DNA from: Breviolum minutum Mf 1.05b.01
Taxonomy: Eukaryota > Sar > Dinophyceae > Suessiales > Symbiodiniaceae
NCBI GenBank assembly: GCA_000507305.1
Contig: DF241181.1
Location: 26,304 to 90,303 of the forward strand
Direction: 5' to 3'
DNA length: 64,000 nt
Positions 55,990-64,000 of this stretch are shown piece by piece. The notes beneath the pieces are model-generated. The model was not told where the DNA came from. It saw only the letters and a program-made list of their open reading frames with translations, and searched no databases. The position numbers and the translations under genes were made by a program. The stretch's first letter is position 1; each line of letters opens with the position of its first letter.

Positions 55990-56855
55990 TCATTTAGCTA
56001 AGTTTCTGAAACATCCCTCTGGGCAAATTACTTTGTATTCTTAAACCTGAGTTAAGGAAATTTTGGGACCTTACTTTTTCACCACCATTTCGGATCGACC
56101 TCGGTGGTTGAGTCACTTTGCCCAGATCCCTGTTTCGTTTGAATGTACCAGAGGCAGCCTCTCCAATCTCGCCATATGCATATAGTGAGGTGCCTATCGT
56201 TTACTGCCACTTGCTACTTGGGGTCTTCAGATACGAGGCCTTGCCCTGGATGACTTGTGGTTGGTGTGGTTCAACGTCATCGGAATATACAACATGTTTT
56301 TTTCAATAGATACAAACACATTACATGATGTCTTACATTATACCATATTATATTACATCATGATGTCTTGCATTATATGATGTTATCATTTATCATTACA
56401 CTATGTTGATTATCATAGCTTATGGTTGTGTAGAACATGTTATAGTTTTGTATCACATGTTTCTCTTTGTAACAATCTTGTTTTTTCTTGATCTAAAACA
56501 AATACAGTAACATTTTGTTTGTCAGGAGATTTACCAGCTATGGGCTGATTGGAATCCTTGTCATCATCCGCTGCATCCCAACCGCAAAGGTTTCAAACCA
56601 TCGATGATGTGTAGAATGTGCAGCATGCCATTGCATACGATGTGTTATGATATATGATACATGTGTTTTTTGTGATAGATACCGTTTGGTACTGTACAGC
56701 ATGTATATGATATAAGCTGGCAATCACCTCTTTCAGAAAGGAAATGCATCTCTAGCTACGAAACAAGTATGTTAGATTACGGTCACAATTGTACAGTACT
56801 GTGTATGAAACGAATCTTGCACACTACTTGAAACACTGTAAAAACTGAAGTGTTG
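55990..56855. other. AT-rich stretch before the copia element
   Basis: Repeats of CATTATA/TTACAT type at 56320-56420 and short AT tracts. The 5' LTR of the copia element should begin in or near this stretch, but no TG...CA boundary with a matching 3' copy can be checked in this window. Confidence 0.45.
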
Positions 56856-56860
56856 TCAAT

Positions 56861-56899
56861 ATCAACTGGTGCAGGTGCAGTGTCCTTCCATCAACAGTA
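56861..56899. mobile_element. family A right-end fragment upstream of the copia frame
   Basis: TATCAACTGGTGCAGG and CCTTCCATCAACAGTA are family A pieces; the left arm is decayed or lost. Lies about 100 bp before the copia ATG. Confidence 0.5.
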
Positions 56900-56997
56900 A
56901 CTGGTTCTTGGTGTTGTTATAAGAAAGTGCGCCTGCGGTATAGGCCTACAGTGAGTTTTAGGCACCTGTGGATTGTCATCCATACACATGTACAGGC

Positions 56998-59900
56998 ATG
57001 GGATTCATGTGCTACCGCAGGGCGCCCTTGAGTGGTTCAAAAGTGAGTTTGGTAGCGGAGCGGGTTCACACCTGCTCAGCTGCTTTCGGTCGACCTTCGA
57101 GACCTCGCTTGCTTGGCTGCTACCTCCAACCGAGGTTGCCTCGTGAGCGGGGCTCACACGAGCACTACGATCCAGGGGCTTTCAACCAGGTCTTTGACGA
57201 GACCTTCTACCTTGGCATCACGGCGATCTTTAAGGACCTTGCCGTGTACCTGGTGGTGATCATCCTTGGAACTTCTGCTGTGACATCCTACTTGCCTGTG
57301 GCCTTTGCAGTGATCCTTCCGGACGAGACCTACTACCTGGAAGAGATGCATCAGCCACCCACGAATGCCGGGGCCCTGCCGCTGCAGGAGTACCGGCGGG
57401 ACGTGCCGCCAGGTTGGAATCCAGGCGATCCTGCCTACCCACTGAAGACGTACTTTGAGAAGCTGCGCCTATGGTACAGGGTTTGCAGCGTTGAAGACGA
57501 ACTGGTGGGCCCGCTTATTGCGGGGAGACTTTACGGCCGGGCAGCGAAGATTGCAATGTCTTTGAGGGTGCCACGTCCTGACGGCACCTACGACATCGGA
57601 GACTCAGCCCTGGTGAGGTTGTCAGTGGAAGAGGTGAGAGACCCAACCACAGGGGTCATCATCCAGCAAGCTATACCCTCCGGGGTGCAATTCCTGACAA
57701 CTGCCTTGAGAGCCGCCTTCGGCCAGCAGGATCAGGACCTGGCCACTCAGAGCCTGGATAAGTTCTTCGGGTTGGTTCGCGGCAAGATGACGTTGCCGGA
57801 GTACAGCGTGGAGTTTGAGACACGTCTTGATGAGGCGACGGATCGTGCAGGTCTTCAGCTGAACGACGTGGCGAAGTTCTACCTGTTCTTCAAGCACAGC
57901 GGCTTGCCGGTGAAGGTGGTGGACGACATCAAGCTGCAGATTGGTGGTGACTATCAGCGGTTTGCTGAAGCGAGACAGCTGGCCTTGAGGTTGTCACCTA
58001 ACAGGATGGAACACGATCAAGCTGATGTCTTCCACGCCCAGTCGTACTATGAGAATGAAGAGACCTATGGCGACGACTATGACTACGATGGATGGTACGA
58101 CTACCACCAGAATGATGAGGAGACCTGGGACTACTACATGGACGAGTCCGACGGCTACTGGTGGTATGATGATGGTGGAGAATGGCAAGGCTGGAACGAT
58201 TGGAGTGACTACTGGACAGAAGATGCAGAACCCAATCCAGCAGAAGAATCCACCACAGCTGCAGCAGATCAAGGACAACAACAACAAGATGCAACCACCG
58301 AGGCGACTGAAGAGTTCTACGGCAACAAAGGCAAAGGTGGTTCCTTCAATGATGGCTGCTTCACTTGTGGCAGCAAATGGCATCGAGCTGCAGACTGTCC
58401 AATGGGTTCCGGTGGAAAAGGAAAAGGGAAAGGCTATCCATCGTCTGGCAAGTCGAGCTACAAGGGCTATGGCAAGCGATGGAACTACTACCCGAAGGGC
58501 AAAGGAAAGAGCAAGTCGAAGGGCAAGTACCGCCCTAAAGGAAAAGGGAAAGGCAAGAAAGGATATGGCAAATGGCATGGATGGACGTCATCTACACGTG
58601 GCGGCTTGGACATCGCGGAGGGCATCCCTGACTCTTCGACGAGAACTTCGAGATCCCAGGAGTTCAACATCGCCACACCGCCGGAGGCCGAGATCATTGC
58701 CTTCGGAAGAAACACTGCGAGTTCATCAGAGAGCGAGGTGATGAAGCAAGAGGACAAATCACACGTGGCTGCATTCAGTTTCGCCTTCAACTACCACTAC
58801 CAGGAGATGGCCGAGTACTTTGCAGTTCGCGGTGAGAAACGCCGTGGCCTCATCATCGATCCCGGTGCTGCTTCAGGACTGATTGGTTCTGAGACACTCC
58901 GTGACTTGATTCAGCACTGTGTGAAATCAAGAGGAAAAGATGATGAGTTGGCCATCAACAGGAGCAAGACTTCACCTGTTTCAGGAATCAGTGGAGTCAG
59001 CGACCAGACACTCGGCGAGATCACAGTTCCTTTGACGTCTGGTGGTCACCAGATCAGCTTTACTGGTGAAGTGCTTGGAGGTGAAGGCAGTCTATGCCCG
59101 GCGTTGGTCGGGAACCCCTCGCTTCGAAAGATGAACGCCACCATCTTCGCCAACTACTTCGACAATGGAGATGGACTACTGGTAGCAGATTCTCGAGGCG
59201 ATGATGGCGATGGTCAAGTCAAGATGTTCAGGTTGCTCTTGACCGATTCTGGTCACTATGTGCTGGCCACGGACTTCGATGACGCAACCAGAGTACAGGA
59301 GAAGACCAAGAAGGAGATCACCCTGTTTTGCAACAAGGTAGCAAGAGAGAGTGTCCGAAGATGGCAAGATGTCTGTCCTCGGGTCAAGCATTGTTTCCTC
59401 TCGTCTTCTACGTCTACAAGGTTGATGACACAGACAGAAGGCGACCGGGGTGAACATAGTGATGGTTGCAAACATGGCTGTGAGCACTTCGAGACGGAGG
59501 ACAACAATGGCAAGGAGATTGAAGAGCCCAAGATGAAGGAAGTTCACTTTGAGATGGACGAGAAGGAGACCGAGGCGAAGGACATCAAGGACTTGACTGA
59601 GAACGAGAACGGACACGATCTCGACAACAAGGTGTCGGAGGCACCACACGACATGATGCACAACGAGACCCTTGACAACCACGACAACGGCACTGAGATT
59701 GAGCGACCCTGCGGTGAGAAGGCCATTTTGGCCGCAACTACATATGATGAGTTTCCTCCGTATCGTGAAGACCAACTACCAGAAGGCGTAGACGTGAAGA
59801 AGCTCAACAAAAGATATCAGGCAATTCCGGAGGAGTACTACAGTAAGAGTGGACTGCGGCCCATCACACCATCAAATTTCCATCGATGGTTTGGCATGGC

Positions 59901-62900
59901 TCGGAAGCGTGGACTCAAGTGGCATTTCTGGGAAGTTTTCAGCGGCAGTGGTAGACTGTCTCTGACGTTGCTGTTGGCAGGACTTTCGGTTGGATTCCCA
60001 GTCGACATGCGGTACGGCTGGAACGTCAATGACATGAAGCACCAGGAGATGTTGACAATGGCCAGAGATGAGTTTTGCCCTGGTGTCATGTTCATGGCTC
60101 CAGACTGTGCCCCATGGTCACTGTCGTCTTCGGCCAAAGACCCTGAGGTTCGCCACTTGGAGCGTCTACGAGATCGACCAGCTCTACTATGGGTACAACA
60201 GAGCTGCGAGGAGCAGTCACGACATGGACGAGGCTACTCGGTAGAACAACCGCTGGGAAGCGCTATGTGGAACCCCACAACGGAATCACCGTTGAGACTG
60301 GAAAAGATCCCTGATCATCGAACCAAACAACGATGTGATCAGTGTATGCACGATGCCCGAGATGAACATGGAGCACCTGTGCAGAAGGCAACAGCCCTGG
60401 GGTCCAACGTCAAGTATAAGAAGACAGCGCTTCGATGTTCCGGACACAATGGACAGCAACACTCACACCTACAAGGCAAGGCTTCGAATGGTTTGAACAA
60501 GACTGCGATGGCTGCAGTCTATCCGAAAACTATGTGCAACCGTATGAGGTCGGACATTGTGGACTTCTTGGAGCGACGTGGTCTACTTCGCATCAAAGCC
60601 TGGCCTGCAGACCTGGTGTGGTTCACCTACACCCATCTCTATGAGTGTGTCCGATGTCAACTTGGAAGGTCATGCCCAAAAGGAATTGAGCATAGCTTGA
60701 TTCCAGGACAATGCCGACATGGCAGGTATGCACCAGGCACCAACCCTCGACAAGTCGCTGCCGACGCCAAGAAGAGTCCAGTGGAACTATGGAAGAAGGA
60801 AGCTGACAAGGACGTACTGGATCAGATCGAACTTGACAACAAGACGGAGATCGAGCTCAGCATCCACGACTCGCATTACCTCAAGAAGTTGCTCTTGGAG
60901 ACCGTCAACAACACCCTTGGCATCTTCAGCGAAGCTTCAAGGAGGAAGATCAACTACGAGCACTGGGTTGACAATGCTACCTCGATAGCGCTGTTCAAAC
61001 AGCTACTTTCTCCCCTACTACAAGTTCATGGAGTGAAGGTATCCTTGAGGCCATTCAACAAATCGCCTCCAGATCCTCACGTGGCCTTGAGCTCAGGCTA
61101 TCTTCGCCTTCCGATCATTGGACACGTGAAGGAGTGGAAGATTGGACCCATCGAANACGTACTGGATCAGATCGAACTTGACAACAAGACGGAGATCGAG
61201 CTCAGCATCCACGACTCGCATTACCTCAAGAAGTTGCTCTTGGAGACCGTCAACAACACCCTTGGCATCTTCAGCGAAGCTTCAAGGAGGAAGATCAACT
61301 ACGAGCACTGGGTTGACAATGCTACCTCGATAGCGCTGTTCAAACAGCTACTTTCTCCCCTACTACAAGTTCATGGAGTGAAGGTATCCTTGAGGCCATT
61401 CAACAAATCGCCTCCAGATCCTCACGTGGCCTTGAGCTCAGGCTATCTTCGCCTTCCGATCATTGGACACGTGAAGGAGTGGAAGATTGGACCCATCGAA
61501 GATTTACGGGAGATGAGCTTCAACCAGATCAACGAGGCGATCGATGTCGATGACTGGATGGTCGTGGTGTACGGCACGGATGTTGGAGCCGTACCTGCTC
61601 CTTCTACTCCCGCAAGGAGACCAAGGGCTATTCAAGAACAACCACCTCTACCACCTCGAGTCGACGATGCTGCACTACTTCCAGATATCCTGGAACGACC
61701 CAAAGATCCTCGAGAAGACGAAGTTATGGAGGACAAGGCCTACGAAGAGTTCGAATCACGAGACCGAGAAGAGCTGGCACCGATCAAGCCCAACTACAAC
61801 CTGAGAAGAGTACTTGAACGACTACCAAAACTACTGGAAGCTGGCGATGAAACCAAGGCGAAGCAGTTGTTGGTTGGTCTGCATGAGAGGTTGTGGCATA
61901 CACCCATCATGGACTTCACAAACCTCCTGAGGAGAGCAGGAATGCCGGAAGAAATACTGAAGTTGGCAGGAGAAGCAGTCCAAGGATGCGTGGTGTGCCG
62001 CAAGTTCGTCAGGCTGCCCAATCGACCTCAGCTTCGAGCCAAAGGTGCAGTGGCTTTGAACGATGAGATCCAGCTCGATATCTTCCACTGGGAAGGACAT
62101 CGTTTTCTACTTGTGGTGGACGTCGCTACCCGCTACAAAGCTGTGAGCATCATCGAAGGCCAGGAGTCCGAGCAGCTGTTGGAATGTCTCTTCACAATTT
62201 GGATCCGGATTTTTGGTCCGCCGAACCGTGTGGTGATGGACCAACAGATGAGCCTCATGGGCCACGAGACCGCAGCAGAGTTTGAGCGGCTTGGAATGAC
62301 TCGATGTCCCAGAGGGACGACACATGGTCACGGGGCTCAGCAGCACACAGGTACTGGTTTGGTGGAGCGCCACACACAGCTCATGAAGCTCACTATGTTC
62401 AAACTACGTGCAGAACTTCAGCGCCAGGGCATCAGTCACGAACCTCAAGAACTGTGTCAAGAGAGCTGCATGGCACAGAACGTGACACTTAACTATGGTG
62501 GAGCCACACCGTGCATGTCGGTGTTCGGCATACTTCCTCGAGGTTTTTACGACCCGGAAAGCGCTGGAGTGTTAAGCTACACTGGCTCGGTGGAGACGGA
62601 CGTGACCCCGTTTGAACGTGCCATTCGCATCCGACAGACAGCGTTGGCACAAACACACCAAGCAGTTATCGAGGACAGGCTGGCAAGAGCGAATCGGACA
62701 AGACCTCACCAACTCAACCTAGGTGAGCTCATTGCTGGCACTTCGGAAGTCGAGTTCTATCGTGAAGTACAAGGAGATCCAGGATGGCGTGGTCCAGCAT
62801 TACTCCTGCGTCTTGATGCTGATGATGGCGTAGCTGTGGTGCAGTATCAGGGGAAGCCATATCTGATTTCTCTACGGTTTCTTCGACCATACCGTGGAAT

Positions 62901-64000
62901 CTTTCACATGACCGTCAACAAGGAGGAGCCTGAGGAGAATCTTTTCAAGCTCATGAAGGTGACGGAATCCATGGCCGACTACAAGATCCACATCTATGGT
63001 TGGCTGATGAAGAGCTCTACGAAGACATGGTTCAAGGTGCCGAAGAACAACGATTTCGCCAACAAGGTTATGATTTGGGCAGAAGAAGTCTCAAAAGCAA
63101 TGACGAAGAGGACGTTGCACGGCATCATGATGGGCAAGGCAATGAGGAACTTCAAACCACCCAACAATACTACTGGAACGTTGGTGGTATGGCTGAGCGG
63201 TGGACGATCTTACTCTGTTCAGGAACACAAGAACTCCAACCACCTACAGATGAAGAAGATCAGCAACTATGCTCGCGAAGACATTTGCATGATCTATTTC
63301 TACTACTACAACATGGACTATGTGGAGGACACGGTTGAGAACAAGTTGGAGAAGACTATCAATGGAACGCCGAAGAAGAACAATGAGGAAGAACCAAGGA
63401 TGGACGTCGACCAAAGCCAAAAGAGAGACGGTCCAGAGACAAGGACTGTAATCATTGGTCCAGAGAAGAAGAAGCAGAAGATCGTCTACGTGAAGGCCGA
63501 GCTGGAGTTTCTTCGACACTGGTATCAGGAGACGGTTCACAAGAACATGGTGATGTTGGACTTCCCTATGGAATGGAAACAAGGCTATGATCTGACCTTA
63601 TCAACTACCAGAGCCTTCCTCATGCAAAAGTACGACCACTACAGGAACAACCGTCCGATGCTGTTCACCATGGACTACAAGGTGACGACTATGGCGATGG
63701 CGTGCTTGAGAACGGCACGAATCTACAAGGTTGACGATGAGACGTGCAACATCGCCGATGAGGACATCACTCCAGAAATGTGGCCTGAAGTGGATGCAGC
63801 AGACCTAGCAGAGGTGAAGCAGTTCGTGGACGAGAAGGCGTTCAAGAAATTGCACAGGAGCCAATTCACCAGCGATATGGTGGTGGTGGACGCACGTTGG
63901 GTCAGGAAACGTAAAAGATACCCTGACAAATCCATCAAAATCAAAAGCAGGTTGTGCGCCAGAGGCTTCCTTGATCAACAGAAGGGCGAGTTGACAACTC
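56998..64000 (+). CDS. Ty1/copia-type Gag-Pol polyprotein, 3' end cut by window
   Basis: One frame stays open for 2334 codons from ATG 56998 (in-frame stops at 56941 and 56959) to the window edge. Order: Gag with a conserved PPGWNPGDPAYPLKTYFEKL stretch (about residues 138-157); Tyr/Trp/Asp-rich linker (352-408); CCHC zinc knuckle CFTCGSKWHRAADC (454-467); Gly/Lys-rich tail; aspartic protease IIDPGAASGLIG with Asp 621; methyltransferase-like domain (about 970-1200); integrase zinc site H1629/H1634/C1664/C1667; integrase core D1694, D1748, E1790; start of the RVT_2 reverse transcriptase (WVRKRKRYPDKS...KSRLCARGF, from about 2294). PR-IN-RT order is that of copia elements. Single-frame Gag-Pol and intact catalytic residues suggest a young copy. 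The true start is unsure: ATGs at 57007 and 57346 are alternatives, and residues 82-110 are oddly hydrophobic for a Gag. It carries a 115-residue exact tandem repeat that may be an assembly artefact. No LTR could be delimited. Confidence 0.92.
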   Translation, partial: MGFMCYRRAPLSGSKVSLVAERVHTCSAAFGRPSRPRLLGCYLQPRLPRERGSHEHYDPGAFNQVFDETFYLGITAIFKDLAVYLVVIILGTSAVTSYLPVAFAVILPDETYYLEEMHQPPTNAGALPLQEYRRDVPPGWNPGDPAYPLKTYFEKLRLWYRVCSVEDELVGPLIAGRLYGRAAKIAMSLRVPRPDGTYDIGDSALVRLSVEEVRDPTTGVIIQQAIPSGVQFLTTALRAAFGQQDQDLATQSLDKFFGLVRGKMTLPEYSVEFETRLDEATDRAGLQLNDVAKFYLFFKHSGLPVKVVDDIKLQIGGDYQRFAEARQLALRLSPNRMEHDQADVFHAQSYYENEETYGDDYDYDGWYDYHQNDEETWDYYMDESDGYWWYDDGGEWQGWNDWSDYWTEDAEPNPAEESTTAAADQGQQQQDATTEATEEFYGNKGKGGSFNDGCFTCGSKWHRAADCPMGSGGKGKGKGYPSSGKSSYKGYGKRWNYYPKGKGKSKSKGKYRPKGKGKGKKGYGKWHGWTSSTRGGLDIAEGIPDSSTRTSRSQEFNIATPPEAEIIAFGRNTASSSESEVMKQEDKSHVAAFSFAFNYHYQEMAEYFAVRGEKRRGLIIDPGAASGLIGSETLRDLIQHCVKSRGKDDELAINRSKTSPVSGISGVSDQTLGEITVPLTSGGHQISFTGEVLGGEGSLCPALVGNPSLRKMNATIFANYFDNGDGLLVADSRGDDGDGQVKMFRLLLTDSGHYVLATDFDDATRVQEKTKKEITLFCNKVARESVRRWQDVCPRVKHCFLSSSTSTRLMTQTEGDRGEHSDGCKHGCEHFETEDNNGKEIEEPKMKEVHFEMDEKETEAKDIKDLTENENGHDLDNKVSEAPHDMMHNETLDNHDNGTEIERPCGEKAILAATTYDEFPPYREDQLPEGVDVKKLNKRYQAIPEEYYSKSGLRPITPSNFHRWFGMARKRGLKWHFWEVFSGSGRLSLTLLLAGLSVGFPVDMRYGWNVNDMKHQEMLTMARDEFCPGVMFMAPDCAPWSLSSSAKDPEVRHLERLRDRPALLWVQQSCEEQSRHGRGYSVEQPLGSAMWNPTTESPLRLEKIPDHRTKQRCDQCMHDARDEHGAPVQKATALGSNVKYKKTALRCSGHNGQQHSHLQGKASNGLNKTAMAAVYPKTMCNRMRSDIVDFLERRGLLRIKAWPADLVWFTYTHLYECVRCQLGRSCPKGIEHSLIPGQCRHGRYAPGTNPRQVAADAKKSPVELWKKEADKDVLDQIELDNKTEIELSIHDSHYLKKLLLETVNNTLGIFSEASRRKINYEHWVDNATSIALFKQLLSPLLQVHGVKVSLRPFNKSPPDPHVALSSGYLRLPIIGHVKEWKIGPIEXVLDQIELDNKTEIELSIHDSHYLKKLLLETVNNTLGIFSEASRRKINYEHWVDNATSIALFKQLLSPLLQVHGVKVSLRPFNKSPPDPHVALSSGYLRLPIIGHVKEWKIGPIEDLREMSFNQINEAIDVDDWMVVVYGTDVGAVPAPSTPARRPRAIQEQPPLPPRVDDAALLPDILERPKDPREDEVMEDKAYEEFESRDREELAPIKPNYNLRRVLERLPKLLEAGDETKAKQLLVGLHERLWHTPIMDFTNLLRRAGMPEEILKLAGEAVQGCVVCRKFVRLPNRPQLRAKGAVALNDEIQLDIFHWEGHRFLLVVDVATRYKAVSIIEGQESEQLLECLFTIWIRIFGPPNRVVMDQQMSLMGHETAAEFERLGMTRCPRGTTHGHGAQQHTGTGLVERHTQLMKLTMFKLRAELQRQGISHEPQELCQESCMAQNVTLNYGGATPCMSVFGILPRGFYDPESAGVLSYTGSVETDVTPFERAIRIRQTALAQTHQAVIEDRLARANRTRPHQLNLGELIAGTSEVEFYREVQGDPGWRGPALLLRLDADDGVAVVQYQGKPYLISLRFLRPYRGIFHMTVNKEEPEENLFKLMKVTESMADYKIHIYGWLMKSSTKTWFKVPKNNDFANKVMIWAEEVSKAMTKRTLHGIMMGKAMRNFKPPNNTTGTLVVWLSGGRSYSVQEHKNSNHLQMKKISNYAREDICMIYFYYYNMDYVEDTVENKLEKTINGTPKKNNEEEPRMDVDQSQKRDGPETRTVIIGPEKKKQKIVYVKAELEFLRHWYQETVHKNMVMLDFPMEWKQGYDLTLSTTRAFLMQKYDHYRNNRPMLFTMDYKVTTMAMACLRTARIYKVDDETCNIADEDITPEMWPEVDAADLAEVKQFVDEKAFKKLHRSQFTSDMVVVDARWVRKRKRYPDKSIKIKSRLCARGFLDQQKGELTT
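59890..60420 (+). other. cytosine-C5-methyltransferase-like domain inside the copia polyprotein
   Basis: Between protease and integrase lies a Rossmann-type methyltransferase signature. A motif I-like WEVFSGSGRLSLTLLLAGL starts near residue 979. A motif IV-like APDCAPWS has its Cys at residue 1037. A motif VI-like VEQPLGSAMW starts near 1082. The spacings (about 56 and 45 residues) are close to those between FxGxG, the catalytic PC and ENV in bacterial C5 DNA methyltransferases. The canonical PC is DC here and ENV is VEQP, so activity is uncertain. A Cys-rich tail follows (CVRCQLGRSC, about 60646-60720). The domain call is from pattern only. Confidence 0.6.
60811..61500 (+). repeat. perfect 345-bp tandem duplication with N at the junction
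   Basis: Unit 60811-61155 is repeated base for base as 61156-61500; the only difference is the N at 61156 where copy 1 has G. 345 is divisible by 3, so the frame survives and 115 residues are doubled. The N sits exactly on the join, which points to overlapping contig ends not merged during assembly rather than a biological duplication. Confidence 0.95.
61860..62420 (+). other. integrase zinc-binding and DDE core of the copia polyprotein
   Basis: The GAG-pre-integrase HHCC motif runs LHERLWH then CVVC (61882-61998). The core then shows LDIFHW (Asp codon 62077), VVMDQQMSLMG (Asp 62239) and GTGLVERHTQLMK (Glu 62365). Spacing is D-x53-D-x41-E, acceptable for retroviral-type integrases. All catalytic positions are kept. 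In the element's life cycle this part would insert the cDNA into host DNA. Confidence 0.88.

Noticed and set aside
57994-58578. Antisense 194-codon hydrophobic frame over the Gag region
   Set aside because: Mirror of the polyprotein codon pattern; no promoter, domain or splice evidence.
58025-58741. 238-codon open frame in another phase over the Gag linker and zinc knuckle
   Set aside because: Shadow of the polyprotein; its Met/Thr/Arg-rich content is the frame-shifted image of acidic and Gly/Lys codons, and the frame holding the CCHC motif is the real one.
59725-59745. CCATTTTGGC, similar to part of the dinoflagellate spliced leader
   Set aside because: Only a 10-base match inside the polyprotein frame, without the rest of the leader.
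59176-59775. Antisense 199-codon frame over the protease to methyltransferase linker
   Set aside because: Same reason: a long antisense open frame is expected opposite a GC3-rich coding strand.
1-64000. CRISPR arrays, bacterial operons, phage or defence systems
   Set aside because: No regularly spaced identical repeats, no ribosome-binding-site spaced gene runs, and the gene structures are intron-rich and eukaryotic.

Overview
This is a eukaryotic genomic window, most likely from a dinoflagellate (a Symbiodiniales-like alga). The evidence is as follows. Coding islands are short and GC-richer than the AT-rich sequence around them. Reconstructed genes have tiny exons separated by 0.6-2.9 kb introns. 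Several of those introns need GC or GA donors in place of GT, and acceptors are followed by G (AG^G), which is a known dinoflagellate habit. A Ty1/copia-type polyprotein of dinoflagellate style closes the window. I see no bacterial operon signals, no rRNA or tRNA, and no CRISPR array.

Layout. 1-8.4 kb: a + strand gene whose exons carry a PARP/ADP-ribosyltransferase-like fold, with the H-Y-E triad split over exons at about 4.35, 5.43 and 7.81 kb. 8.4-16.7 kb: intron-like or intergenic DNA dense in short inverted-repeat elements, with a few exon-like islands. 16.8-22.99 kb: a complete five-exon + strand gene for a 144-residue SnoaL/NTF2-like protein; all four splice phases close and the stop lies just after the family's EYWH ending. 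23-56 kb: a long low-GC region with many small hairpin elements, microsatellites, a diverged tandem repeat of about 310-335 bp, and scattered short open segments with splice-like borders that could be exons of unrecognised genes. 57-64 kb: one uninterrupted 7 kb + strand reading frame, a copia-type Gag-Pol polyprotein (Gag, CCHC knuckle, aspartic protease, a cytosine-methyltransferase-like domain, integrase, start of reverse transcriptase). It runs off the right edge.

Short non-autonomous elements dominate the non-coding DNA. I distinguish families named A to R here, mostly 80-160 bp with terminal inverted repeats. Families B and C share TACCCTCC-type ends and look like Stowaway (Tc1/mariner) MITEs. 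A family A copy nested inside a family B copy shows a TA target duplication directly. No transposase gene that could drive them is visible.

The three homology-supported genes (ADP-ribosyltransferase-like, SnoaL-like, copia) are all on the + strand. Only those three are well supported. The other exon calls rest on open frame, peptide look and splice-like borders and are given low confidence; antisense and alternative frames often look equally protein-like.
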